Shown: positions 24,404-36,199 of the stretch, in pieces
Layout of the letters: every line of letters starts with the position of its first letter
Numbering within the stretch: the first letter of the stretch is position 1
DNA from: Chionis minor
Taxonomy: Eukaryota; Chordata; Aves; Charadriiformes; Chionididae
Assembly (NCBI GenBank): GCA_013398295.1
Contig: VZSF01007318.1
Location: 23,767-87,766, forward strand
Length of the DNA stretch: 64,000 bases
Direction of reading: 5' to 3'
The notes under the pieces: generated by a model
Told to the model about the DNA's origin: nothing
Seen by the model: the letters and a program-made list of their open reading frames with translations, nothing else
Databases searched by the model: none
Position numbers and translations under genes: made by a program

Positions 24404-24952
24404 TGTACTCTTGAATTCTGCAATCCTGTCTTTCTTCTTCAAGTTTTACCCATTTTTATTCAGATTTTTTTGTCTGGATTTTTCCTTACAGCTAATTTTT
24501 GTTGTAATTTCTCTTGGTTTTGAGAAGTGCTATTGAAAGGCATTTAAAGAACAATGCAATCATTAGGCACAGTCAACACAGGTTCACAAAGGGAAAATCC
24601 TGTTTAATTAATTCAATATCCTTCTAAAATAAGGTCACCTGCCTAGTGGATGAAGGGAAGGTGGTGTATGTAGTTTTTCTGGATTTTAGTCAGGCTTTTT
24701 ATATTGTCCTTCACTATATCCTTCTGGACAGGTTGTCCAGAAGAGATGAGCAGGTTGTCTGAGAGATGAGCAGGTACACGGTGCATTGGGTGAAGAACTG
24801 GCTGAATAGCAGAGCTCAAAGGGTTAAAGTGAATGGGGACCAGTCAGATGCCCTGCTCCTCAGGGCCCAGTTCTAGGGCCAGTTCTGTTCAATGTTTTTA
24901 TCAATGATTTAGATGCAGAAGCTGAATGCATTATAACCAAATTTGGTGATGA
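24404..24952 (+). repeat. Direct duplication around an N, copy 2
   Basis: Second copy of 23849-24397. It continues without a break into the rest of the CR1 (GATACTAAACTGTGAGG from about 24951), so copy 2 is the one joined to the true downstream sequence. Confidence 0.9.
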
Positions 24953-25590
24953 TACTAAACTGTGAGGTGCTGTTGACTCTTGAGGGACAGGAGGCCTTGC
25001 TGTGGGTTTTAGATAGAGTATCAGGCATGAAATTTAACAAGAAAAAAATGCCAGATTCTGCACCAGGTATGGAGTAATGCCAGGCACAAGTATAAATTGG
25101 GAGAGGAGTGGCTGGAGAGCAGCCCTGCAGAAAGCGATGTGGGGGTGCTGGTTGACAGCAGGCTCAATATGAGTCCACAGTGTGCCCTGGCAGCCAAGAG
25201 GGCAAACTGCATTCCAGGGTGCATTAAACACAGCACAACCAGCCAGTCAAGAGGTGATTATCCTGCTCTATTCAAGTGTTGGTGTGGCCTCACCTTGAGT
25301 ACTGTGTGCCCAGTTCTGGGCCATGCAATTTAGGAAAGATGTGAAGGTCCTTGAATGCATCCAGAGGAGGGCAAAAAAGCTGGTGAAAGTGCTGGAAGTA
25401 ATGTCATATAAGGAGTGGCTAAGGACTTTGGGATATTCTAGTTTGGAGAAAATGAGGCTGAGGGGTAACCTCATTGATCTTTACAGTTTCCTGAGGAAGG
25501 GAAGTGGAGCTGGAGGTACTGCTCTCTTCTCCCAAGTATCCAGTAACAGGATGTGTGGGAATAGTCTAAAGCTGCACCTCTCCCATTTAA

Positions 25591-26365
25591 CAGTGGGCCA
25601 GTATTTTCCTTCTGTTTCTGCTTGTTATTTACATACTTGAAGAACCCTTTCTTGTACTTTTTGAATCTGTGGCCAATTTCAATTCAAGCTGAAATTTTGC
25701 TTTTCAAACTGCATCTCTGCACGCTCTGGCAATGCCCTTGTAGTTCTTAACGGGTATTCATCCTCTTTTCCATCTCTGATACACTTCTCTCTTGTTTTTA
25801 AGCAGACTCAGAAGCTTGTAGTTAAGCCAAGGGGGTCTCTTCCTCCACCTACTTGCCTTATCTTTAAAGGGGGTGAAGAGTTTTTGTGCTTCCAGGAGAG
25901 TGTTCTTGAAAAACTCCCAGCACTCCTTTATCCTCTATGGAAGCTTCCCACGGAATCCCTCACAACTGACCTCTGAGCAAGTTGGTTTGCTCTTCTAAAA
26001 TCTAAACCCTTTGTCTTTGCACTGACCTTCAGTATGTTGAACAGGGTCTCATACTCCACAATATTGCAGTCACTGCAGCCCAGGCTTTCAGTAACTGAGA
26101 TCTTGCAAAGCAGGTTTTCTTGGTTTGTGAGTAGCAAGTCCAGCAGTGCCTCATTCCTAGTTGGCACATCTAACATTTGTATGAGGAAGCGGACCTCTAC
26201 ACATTCCAGGAACTTGATGAATGACATGTGAGCTGCTGTATTGTTCTTCCAACAAATGTCTGGGTATTTTAAGTTACCTATAAGAACCAGGTTCTGTTAT
26301 TGCTTCATTGGCTCTATCATCTTGGTTTGGAGGTTAGTAACAGTTGCCTACTGTCAGATTCCCCT
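25591..26365 (-). mobile_element. CR1 LINE, endonuclease end and linker, opposite orientation
   Basis: On the minus strand, from right to left, a 99-codon frame at 26227-25928 reads FIKFLECVEVRFLIQMLDVP, then TRNEALLDLLLTNQENLL and SLGCSDCNIVEYETLF. These match the end of the CR1 endonuclease domain (consensus ALLDLLLTNKEGL and GCSDHxMVEF). Linker sequence follows down to about 25600, where the minus strand encodes KKGFFKYVNNKQKQKENTGP. The reverse transcriptase is then missing on this strand. The preceding plus-strand block carries exactly that missing part. Confidence 0.9.
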
Positions 26366-27457
26366 TGGAGATGACCCTTTTGATCTTCACCCAGAGGCTT
26401 ATACACTGATTAACACAATTTACTGAATACATATAGCATATCTCTGTTTTCTCTTAAGTTAATTTGTCACTGATAGCTTCTGGTTTGCATTTCAAGTTAA
26501 GTCTATCCTGTTCCAGTTTACTTAGTATAACACAACAAAAATAAAATCTATCTGCTTTTATGACAGATGTAAATATTCCTACATGAATGTTTATAAAAGT
26601 AATTTAAAGATGAGAATTACAACAGTCACTGTAACAAAAACTTAACTTTGCATATTGAAAGAAATTGTAATAGTCAAAGAAGATTGAATTAGTGTCAATG
26701 AGAACAATAAAAAAAAATCTGATTAAATAAAAAAGGGCTACGCTGAAATCATCTATCATAAATTGGAGAAATAGGGGTGCAAAAATCAATGCACCTGAAG
26801 TGATACGTTAAAAAACTTCCCCGGAATGTACTTTCAATAAAATACTGAGGAGCTGAGCTTTTTCATCTATTGTTCTTTTATGAAGTCTTAAAAGTGTCTT
26901 CATGGGGAAATCTGGCAGCAAACCTCAGTCCTTTCAATCTCCACTCACTCAACCATCTAAATTGTTTCATCTTTAGCATCAAACATTCTGAATAAACACA
27001 AAGGTACACTATTCATACTATATTGCTGTCTTCACTGGCTTTGGCAAGATCTTGGACATAATCTAGAGTGTAAAAATTGGCTGCATAATGTTACAAACAT
27101 TTTTATGTGCTTTCTTTCTCTGCCTTATTGTTTTCTTCTTCCCTATCTCTGTCTATTTTGCCTTTGATAAAGAAAGCCAGTTTAGTGAACCAAGACTTTC
27201 TTTATCACACAGTGCTGCTGCGAACCACAGGGAAAGAGCAGCTAAAAAGCAGTCTCTTAAATAGCCTGGTGTTTCTACAAGTTTGGAGGGCCTTAAAGAG
27301 GCAGCTTAGACTGCCTGTTGTGTGTGCTGCTCTCTTCTCCAGCCTTTTGTGTAATTTGTCTTGTTCCATCTTGAGTGAAGGAAGATCTAACTTCAACAAG
27401 GACAGCAATAAAAACAGCTTTTGACCTTCTCAGTTAACCATTGGGTAGAACTGATTC
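26366..27457. other. AT-rich unique DNA, no gene seen
   Basis: No recognisable exon or repeat. The opposed frames at 27107-27424 and 27205-27408 overlap on opposite strands and show no domain. Confidence 0.4.
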
Positions 27458-27502
27458 TGCCTCAGGGCAGGGACTAGATGACCTTTCAAGACCTATATTG
27501 TA
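27458..27502 (+). mobile_element. Possible CR1 3'-end scrap
   Basis: GGGCAGGGACTAGATGACCT and TTTCAAGACC resemble the CR1 GGGTTGGACTAGATGACCTTTCAAGG block with several losses. No tail follows. Confidence 0.4.
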
Positions 27503-29254
27503 AGATTTTCTACTATAACATTTTCTCATTTTCACAAAAAGGAGTTATTACCATCTTTATTACCATCTAAAAGACTGTCAGACGAGAAGATTTCTTTAGA
27601 AACTCTTAACAGGTAAGGTAAAATTAAATAGGGGATATTGCAAATTGAAGGCCTCACTGAATACTGAGCATTTTAAATACTTTAATGAATTCTTTTTCTA
27701 GGTGTGTAAGAAAATTACACAGATTCTTAATGGTGACTGTAAATAGGAAACCAAGGTGATCAATGTATTGCTACCTGAAACACAAAACCTTGCTGAATTC
27801 CTTTTTGTTCTACAATGACCTTGCAAAGACTTGCAAACCTAGTTTTGGGGCTTGTGTAAGAAGAAGATCCCTGCTCCCACCCTAAAAAACTAGTAAAAGA
27901 AACAAAATGAGCAGGTACTGGTATCACAGGCAACTGCTAAAATTAGGGCCTTTTTTTTTTTTATCATTCTGTTTAAAGTTTTTGCAGAGTTTGAAGTAAT
28001 AAAATAATTGTGTAATTACGAACCATCAAAAATATAATCAATGTCCCCTGAGTGGCTCTGTTCAGAAAACCCTCAGCTCAAGCCTGTGTGTCAGGCTTAT
28101 ATGCAGATAATGCTGGGTAAAAACATATACTCATATTCTGGAAATAATATGTGTTTGTCATGTCTATGACATGAAATCATGAAAGTAAAATTCCAGATCG
28201 CCACTGTTTGTTGGGACTTGTGGAAGTTTTCTACTGAAGATACACAATATAACAAAAACTAAATTAACTATAATGATTTGATAAAAATTTTGCCTTATAA
28301 ACAGAGTATTCTTTTTAACTGAGGAGGCAGCATTTATTGTGTTTTTCCCATGTACCCTAGGTGGCTGTGCAAACTGATTAGATTCTACAATTAAAAAAAT
28401 AATAGTAATAATCTTTCAGTCCTAGATATTTAACCCAGCTCTACCTTTAGATGTCTTAACTATTTCTAAACAAGTCAATGCAGACGCAGTGAAGAGCCCT
28501 GATCTGCAGTCAAGTGCCCAATCAACAGAGAGATACTACCCCAGTAAAGTGTAGCTGCATTCACACAGAATTTGCTGTTTAGGTTTACAAACTAAGCCTG
28601 GAGTTAGTTGAATTGTGTATACTAAAAGGAGATAAGTCCATTCTTTTCTTGAATTTCTTAGAAGTTAATTTTATATCTGGAATTTTATTTTAAGTCAGAT
28701 TTAAATCCCATGCATAATATCTAATTCCTAAACACTACATTATTCTGACTTAACATAATTCAAATTCAGTTGAACTTTCATTCTCAGGTCATAAAGATAA
28801 AAAATATATGTTCAAGACTTTGTTCAAACTCACTGAAGCTTTTACAGAAAGAATTTGGAACAAATATTCATGACGTCAAACTGTTTTTTTCTGTCAATTG
28901 CATGCTGAAATTTTTGAATGATCAGTATACATGCATATGACATACTTCAGAAAGACTTCTGTTTTCCTATTTGCTCTCCTCTTCACTGTTATCAGTGTGG
29001 GGATTTTTTTCAATGAAGAGTTTGGTTTTCTGTCTATAGTTACTAGCAAGTTGTTTTCATTTTTCCCCAGAAATTGGAAAAACCTGTATTCAAAACTACG
29101 AAAAAATATAGTTTGGGTTTTTTTAAAAAATTGCTAACCTTACATTTCTTACTGCAAGAAGTCTCAACAACACTTGCAAGAACAAAAAGGGTACTTTAAA
29201 TACAAATAATTAACTCCTAGCTAAGTTGTGTTCTTGAATCATGTTGTATGGTTC
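27503..29254. other. AT-rich unique DNA, no gene seen
   Basis: No repeat or exon recognised. A T-run lies at about 27951-27962. Confidence 0.45.
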
Positions 29255-29643
29255 CACTTGTTAGACCGAACTTGGAATATTACATCCAGTTTTGGACTTA
29301 CTGCTCTATACAACTGCCTGAAAGGAGATTGTAGTGAGGTGGGTGATGGTTTCTTCTCCAAAGCAACAAGCTGTAGGACAAGAGGTAATAGCCTCAAGTT
29401 AAGCCAGAGGAGGTTTAGGTGGGCTATTAGGAAAAATTTCTTTGCTGAAAGGGTTGTCAAGCATTGGAATAGTCTGTCTAGGTAAGTAGTGGAAATACCC
29501 TGAAGGTATTTAAAAGATGGGTATACGTGGCACTTAGGGACATGGTTTAGTGGTGGTTTTGGCAATGTTATGTTGATGGTTGGATGTGATGATCTTCAAG
29601 GTCCAGTCCAACTTAGATGATTCTATAATTCTATGATTCTATG
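29255..29643 (+). mobile_element. CR1 LINE 3' end with late ORF2
   Basis: The plus strand encodes a worn version of the [11 protein letters not shown] block near 29263-29297. It then encodes [40 protein letters not shown] and NSLSR at about 29357-29482. The 3' untranslated end carries GGTTGGATGTGATGATCTTC (29579 region) and the tail ATTCTATAATTCTATGATTC up to 29643. About 170 bp are missing between the first two blocks, so it is internally deleted. The ORF is broken. Confidence 0.9.
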
Positions 29644-30589
29644 TGCCAAAAAAACCTTAATTTCTTTCTATATATTTTGAAGAATTTCTTGCTTGAGGTC
29701 TTCAGTGACTGCAGTCACTTTTAATTTTAGTATTATTTTAATGTATCAAAAGGTAGGATAAAAATGCTCTTTTTTATTTATACATTAGATATCTTGTGGG
29801 AGTTTTATATCTAGGTTGGGAGAGAAATAAAATACCATTCTGACACTCTTCTTTTCACCAAAAAGTGAATTAGCATTTTTTGTTTTAACAATTTTATTTA
29901 AAGAAAAAAAAGGAATAAATCGTAAAGTGCATCTATATTAACGTTATATTGCCTTGCTCATTTAAAGCAAGCCCTCTCTAGGGAAAGCTAGCTATGCTTG
30001 GGAATGTCGTCTTTCTAGAATGAAATTGAAATGAGAGTATAAATTGACATACATGATGAATAGTTGCCTGAGGGTGGAAAATGTATGCATTGTTTGAGAA
30101 TGGGCTAAGTATTAAAGCCCCGTGCAGCATAGAAGTCAAATGAGACACAGTCCCTTTGAGAGATCCTTTTGGAGTGGTTTATCCTTTGAGATCCCAGTAA
30201 GAGCTTGTTGGAACAATTCAGAACTGCCCTGCCATGGAGTAAGCTAAAAATTAAGTGGCATGGAAGATAAATGGAGCAATACTGCAAAAATTCAGGAGTT
30301 CCATCTCCTCATTTCAGCTGTAATAGAGAGATAGGGAAAAATATTGTACAGTTGTAGGAATGATACACCTAAGAAGAAAGTGAGAAATTCAGTCAACAAT
30401 GTAATATTAAGCTATAATTGGATAATCATACCATCATTATGAAGCTGTTCATAAGAACAGTAGCCTTGCAGTAAATTAAGTAAGATTCAGCAATCATGAA
30501 CTGATTCAGTTGATGTTAGACTACAAGATAGACAAAAATAACTTTATAAATAATCCTTGGTATTTTCAAAAGTCAAACATTGGGATGCT
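29644..30589. other. AT-rich unique DNA, no gene seen
   Basis: No repeat or exon recognised. Confidence 0.45.
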
Positions 30590-32610
30590 GGGCAAATAAA
30601 TTAAGTAGGCAGATTTGTTTGGGAAAATTAAAGATTTGAATTCACAAAAGACCTGGAGGAACTCTCACTTTAAAGTAAAATGTGCCAACGCAGTTAAAGC
30701 ATATATTCAAAGAGAAAACTAAATACTTGTATGAAAGGGCGTTTCAATATGAATGATCATATGAAAAAAGGATTTAATAAGAGGAACAGAGACATAAAGA
30801 AAGGGTTAAAAAGGATGCATGAAGAAGAATGGAGACAAAAAGAATTGGGAAAAAGGCTTCATTAGGAGAAAGACAATGTTTCAGAGGTTAAGGAGGTAAA
30901 GACTAAATGCTTTGAAGGCCTTACCCTAACATTAGAAACTAAAACATAAAAATGTTTCTTACACACTAATCTTTATACATTATTCCTTACATCAGCAAAG
31001 AGGGGAAACTACAAAAGAAGAAGGCTTCTGTATACCTGGAATTAGAAGGCAGCAAAGAAGATCTAGAAATGGCCAAAATTTTTAATTGATCCTACCGTTG
31101 GTTGTTTTGGTTGAGGTTTATTTTGTGGTGTTTGTTGTTGGGTTTTGGTTGGTTGGGTTTTTTTTTAATTTTAGGGTCATTGTGAGTGTAATATACATTA
31201 TCTACTGCAAATGAGAAGACCGTGACACAAATTACATTATGAAAGTGAGAAGCAAAATTGTTATTTCTAAGTGTGAAAGAATTACCTAGCTTGATAACAT
31301 GTATTCAAGTCAATGAATTAGCACATGCTATTGCAAATCTAGTAGAATACGTTTAAAATTAATCTGTAAATCTGGTAGTAGAAAATATGGAGAAGAAACA
31401 ATGTAGTATCAAGATACAAAGCAGTGGGGAAAGAACATGATCCAAGCAGCCAGTTTGATTATAATGCTATGCAAAGCATTAGAGCAGATTTTGAGCAAGA
31501 ACTAATTGGGGGCATAGAGATAAACAGAACTTACATTACAACATGGTTTTATCTCATACAGATTGTGTCAGACTAACAATATCTTTTTAGATAACTGGCT
31601 TCCTAGAGAGGCTAGGAATAAAGCTACTCTATTCAAATTTAAGTTTAATATTTGATAAGATATCTTGAAGGAATATTAGTATTGAGTACGGTGATGACAG
31701 TGATTAACACGAGGTGTGAAAGAAGCTTGTTAGGAAGGAGACTCTCCTCAGCTATATTCAAACAGCTAGACAGGCTGAGGAAACATCAGCACAGATATCT
31801 CCCAAGCATCAGCATTGGGACTGATCATATATACTATATTTGTTTATGACATTGAGATGAAAACTATGTAAATGCTTGAGAAATGTCTAAGCAACAAGGT
31901 GTTGAGAATGCATCAAGAGGATTTCATCAACTTAAGGAGAGAAATCACACAAATGGAATGCAATTTAATGCTGCAAAGTTCAAAGGCACATTTTCAAGAC
32001 TTAACAATAAATATTTGCTACGAAAAGGACTTTGTCAATCTGATGTGATGAAATGGGTAAAAAATATCTGGGTACATTTGTTGGAGCTGAGTACGAACTG
32101 CCAGAGTGATGCAGCTATGAAACAAGGCTACTGCTATTGTAGGATGCATCGAGTGACACACTCTTCTAAGAGAAAGGAGAATGTAAATACCTATACACAA
32201 TGCATCAGCAAGGCCTCATCTGGAATATTGTGTACATCTCTAATCACTTCTCTCGGGAATGATTAATTTAAATTGGATCAGATTCAGAGAAGAGATATGA
32301 TTAAAGGAATGGAATATTTACCTTACAAAGAAAAGATTAACGAGAGCTCTGTTTGTCTAGCCTAGCTGGGGAAGGTTAAGAGGGGATATAATGACTTTTT
32401 ATAACTACATTGAGAGGAGATATATCAAGGCAAGAAAACTCCTCTAATTTTAAGAGTAATATTAGTACATGATAAATGGCTATGAATAAGTTTAGAGCGG
32501 ATATAAGGTTTCAGATCATCTGGTGAGTGAACTTCTGAAATAACCATCAGAATATCCTTCTGAGGCAAAGAATCAAAATTACTTTAAAGTGCAGTTTACT
32601 AAGCCTATAG
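30590..32610 (+). mobile_element. Very old CR1 LINE of turtle-like type
   Basis: Blocks in order match, from memory, the nucleotide sequence of CR1 elements abundant in turtles rather than the avian CR1 families elsewhere in the window. They are: a linker around 30660-30860; AACATGGTTTTATCTCATAC and TGTGTCAGACTAACAATATC at 31541-31590 (reverse-transcriptase start); GGAATGCAATTTAATGCTGC at about 31957; CTGCCAGAGTGATGCAGCTA with AGGATGCATCGAG at about 32099-32153; CCTCATCTGGAATATTGTGT at 32214; ATTAAAGGAATGGAATATTT at 32300; and a late ORF2 stretch to about 32610. The ORF is riddled with stops. The 5' limit is least certain; a T/G-rich tract at 31097-31168 interrupts it. Confidence 0.7.
31097..31168. 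repeat. T/G-rich low-complexity tract
   Basis: Irregular GGTT/TGTT words ending in a T-run at about 31159-31168. Confidence 0.8.
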
Positions 32611-33664
32611 AGGCATCTGCAAAAAAATTCCCAGAGCCAGAGACAAGAATACTTTGTGAAATTGTGTTTTACTGCCTCTGTGCAGTTTGAAAAGATAGTG
32701 GAATGTGGGTGGGGTGTTTTGTTGTTATTTTAGAGGAGATTTTGCAAGCCATATGTGTTTTATTGCATTATATAGAGTTCACTGCCAAAATCAGTTGCAT
32801 TTTTACACTCTCGATGAAATTGATTATCCAGTCTGGACTCAGAATGTCTTTTTTTCCAAGACTGGATAGTCAAGGACTAGTAAGGATTCCTGTACTCATT
32901 CTTGAGCATTGGGTAAGATCTTTCCATAAAACCATTATGAATTTTATTTCATAAATACCTGAATAGACCTAGATAAGCCTTGATCTTTCCTCTTTCTATA
33001 GCTCACTGGAGATGTAGGGTTTCATGGTCTTCTACTGTACATGTTACGTTTATTGAAGGTATTGAGACTTTTTTTTGGGGGGAGGGGGGAAAGGGTTGCT
33101 GCGTGGTGTAGTTGTTTTGTGGACCCTTTCACACCCAGCATCTAACACGTATTGATTTTACACAATTTTAGTTATCTTTAGCTCTGAGCAACTCAATCTT
33201 GACTGTCTCATAGTAGATAGAAACAGAGACCTCCAGACAGTGTTTTAAATTATTTAATTTATCCATATAAGCAATTAGAGCAAAAAACTTCTTCCTTTAT
33301 TAGTTTGTGCTTGAAATTTCAGAATACAGGATTGAAGAACCCAGAAGGTCTTCTCCACACCTATTTGTGCTGCATTTCTAAGTGATGAAACACTTAACTT
33401 GCTCTTTGTTTCAGAAGAGTAAAAAGAACTTGAGTATTTTCAGCCAAGGGGCAAAGGGCTCAAAGATTTGAAATTTCTAAGAATCTTATGAAAACCAGGA
33501 GCTGGACACAAGATAAAGATCCAAATCAGTGTCTCAAGTTAGCAAAAATCAATTGTAACTCAACCTCTTATCTATTTCATAAGACAGCCTCCAGCTAGCA
33601 ATATACTTTCTTATCAATCTGTTTATCAATCAGCTTTCAATATACATTGCTTATTGTATTCCTA
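32611..33664. other. Unique DNA with a G-rich tract, no gene seen
   Basis: Contains T-run plus G-runs at 33069-33095 (G6, G6 and G3 separated by short A spacers). No exon or other repeat recognised. Confidence 0.4.
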
Positions 33665-34160
33665 TGCACTGGGTCTGGCTGGGTTGAAGTTAAATTTCTT
33701 CATGTTAACCTGTATTGTGCTGTGCTTTGCATTTGTGGCTAAAACAGTATTAATAGCACATCAAAATTTTGGCTACTGCTGAACAATCCTTGCACAGCAT
33801 CAAGACCGTCTCTTCCCTTCCACCCATGGGCTCACAAAGTCACCAAGATAGAGGTGGACAAGAGATTGGAAATGAATAGAGTTCACCCAAACTAACCATA
33901 AATGAACAGATAGTTGACCCGGACTGACTAAAGGGATATTCAATATCATATGATGTTGCACTCAGCAATAAAAAACTCAGGGAAAGGAGGATGAAGTAGG
34001 GACATTAATAGTTGTGGCCTTTATCTTACCAAGCAGCTGCAATGCATTTGGAGGTCCCACTGTCCAGTGGCTGAACATCTGCCTGTTGATGGGCAGTAGT
34101 GAATGAATTTCTCTTTTTGTTTCTTGTGAGCATAAATTTTGCTTCCCTGTCAAAAAACAG
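33665..34160 (+). mobile_element. Worn LTR fragment of an avian endogenous retrovirus
   Basis: The left end TGCACTGGGTCTGGCTGGG, followed by TTTGTGGCTAAAACAGTATT, GTTGACCCGGACTGACTAAA, GGGATATTCAATATCATATG and CAGCAATAAAAAACTCAGGG, gives U3-type block order for an avian LTR. That LTR is related in layout to the one at 14763-15271, which shares the GGATATTCCATACCAT-type block before its TATA region. GTAGTGAATGAATTTCTC at about 34096 corresponds to the R region. The terminal U5 and the CA end are missing, and no internal retroviral genes are nearby. Confidence 0.75.
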
Positions 34161-34785
34161 ATCTGCTTTAGATATTCAAATATTACTTATTTCTCTTCCC
34201 AGAGAAAAATGAGTTTTAGCTAACAACTACCGAAAAACAGGAAAACTGGGAAAACCAGATCCTATTTTTAGTTACACATATAGTTATTAATAGGACTGAT
34301 ACAAGAATATGATCCAAAGTCTTTACATTAATCAAAATTTTAACAGATTGAGTCTTCAAAATTGTAGGAAAATATAATTGTTTTGCAGTCCATTCAACAA
34401 AAATTTGCATTTCAAAAAGCCGGCACTGGATACATCAAATTACTTCTAAGCAACTGAGATATTTTCATTAATCATATTTATTTCTACCTTTCCATACTAC
34501 TGAAAAAAGGTGTGCTTTTATAAAGGACATGCACACCACAAATATTTACTTGAAAAGGATGATTCTCCCGATGTTCCCTGAAGCCAGAGAGAAGATGATA
34601 TTTTGAAACTTAGATATAACATATCTGCTAAGAACTCAAGAACAAGTGGACACGTTTTGTCACAAACCAGAGTCTTAAAGAAATCAATCAGTGCTGGGAA
34701 AGATGCTTCCTGTTACAGAATATCCTGCAGCGCAGGGATGACATTATCATCAGTGTGTACTTACTGAGTATATTCTACAGACATC
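34161..34785. other. Unique DNA, no gene seen
   Basis: No repeat or exon recognised. Confidence 0.45.
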
Positions 34786-35180
34786 ATAGCATCATAGAAT
34801 GGTTTAGTTTGGAAGGGACCTTAAAGATTATCTTGTTCCAGTGCCCCTGCCATGAGCAGGGACACATCCCACTAGACCAGGTTGCTCAAAGCCCTGTCTA
34901 ACCTGGCCTTGAACACTTCCAGGGATGGGGCATCCACAACTTCCCTGGGCAACCTGTTCCAGTGTCTCAGCACCCTCACAGTAAAGAATTTCTTCCTAAT
35001 ATCTAATCTAAATCTACCTTCTTCCAGTTTGAAACCATTACTCCTTGTCCTATCACTACATGCCCTTGTAAAAAGTCCATTTCCACCTTTCTTGTAGGCC
35101 CCCCTTTAGGTACTGGAAGGCTGCAAGGAGGTCTCCCTGGAGCCTTCTCCAGTCTGAAAACCCCCAACTCTCTCAGCCTG
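34786..35180 (-). mobile_element. CR1 LINE 3' end
   Basis: Read from the right, the late ORF2 coding block (35180-34985) is followed by the reverse complements of GGCACTGG-type and GGGGCACTGGAACAAGATAA-type blocks. The tail complement ATCATAGCATCATAGAATGG lies at 34786-34802. This is a different CR1 subfamily from the GGTTGGACTAGATGATCTC type at 10633. Nothing upstream of late ORF2 is present. Confidence 0.9.
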
Positions 35181-36199
35181 AATCGAATTAACAATTTAAT
35201 TCTAAAATAATAAGATATAACCACAGATGAAAATCAAAAATATCGGGTTAAAATATCACACATTGCAAAATGCCATCCTCTTAGGTACTTTAACTTCACA
35301 GTACTCCACTGTGTGTGGAAGAATTTAACTTTATTTTCCACTGTCTTGTCTTTGGACATTAATCAAACCATTTATATCCTTTTAAATAGTTTAAGCTGTG
35401 TGAATGATCTTTTGGTTTGTAGCTAATTCATTCATCTGTATATATACAAAATAATACAGTTCAATAGAACTGCAGTGAGTATTTGTGATATTTGTAACCA
35501 AGGATTTATGAACACGAATACATGAAGAATCAAAAGAATGCTCTAAAGTAATCCATTAATTTTCCAGAGTTGCACTTACTTCAACAGCAATCTGGATATT
35601 ATTTAGCAGCAGCAAATTATTATGAACTCTTTTGTTAAGCTTCCAATTAAAGAAAGTGATCCTTATAATGTATTGCAAATTAAATGCTAGCAAAAGTGTG
35701 TTGTCTTTATTATTTTTAGTTCTCACTTATGCAGAACAGCTGGTTTGCTGACTCTTTATACAGAGCCCCAGAGGTATCCAAATCTGTGCACAGAGCTATT
35801 TCACCATCTTCTCCAGCTAGAATGAGGTTCCGCCTGTTCTTTGCTCTAACTTCGAGCAGAGGGCCAAAGCAAAGAGACAACATTTTGGGAGAGATCTGTT
35901 TAGGTAGTTCATGATACTTGTTCTTTGTATCTCTTTGCATGTAACAAAATCTTTCCTTCCTAGTGAGGAAAAGGATGTTGGGTGACGTTTCAACAGTCTG
36001 AGGGCCGAGGTGGTGGGATGCGGAACCAAAGCCCAGTGGGAACCATGAGGCATCTTCTGCTCTTGGCCCACTGTGTCTCCTGACTGAAACAACAGCTAAA
36101 GGCAGGGTGAGCTGGGGGAGGAGGGGGGGGAGAGGAAAAGGTACACAGCATATTTACAAACATTTATCTACTCCCTCAAAATTGTAATATATCTTATGA
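35181..36199. other. Unique DNA, possibly the unrecognised 5' end of the next LTR
   Basis: The part up to about 35990 shows nothing recognisable. From about 35998 the composition becomes GC-richer, with a G-run at 36114-36136. This may be the start of the LTR annotated next, but I cannot place a TG terminus. Confidence 0.3.

Larger units (their letters stand above)
23955..25590 (+). mobile_element. CR1 LINE, reverse transcriptase to late ORF2, 3' end missing
   Basis: The left part reads HLKNNAIIRHSQHRFTKGKS, then KVVYVVFLDFSQAFYIV; FLDFSQAF corresponds to the first catalytic reverse-transcriptase motif. After the duplicated block it continues with FINDLDAEAECIITKFGDDT; GDD replaces the usual CR1 ADD-type motif around the catalytic aspartates. 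C-terminal ORF2 frames follow at 25097-25333 and 25323-25640, with overlapping ends indicating a frameshift. The usual last ~250 bp and tail are absent; the sequence switches at about 25590 to CR1 in the opposite orientation. Stops and frameshifts make it inactive. Its apparent length includes the likely false duplication. Confidence 0.9.

Noticed and set aside
23955..26365. Twin-priming inversion as the cause of the oppositely oriented CR1 blocks
   Set aside because: Twin priming inverts the 5' part and puts it upstream of the 3' part; here the arrangement does not fit and no CR1 tail is present.
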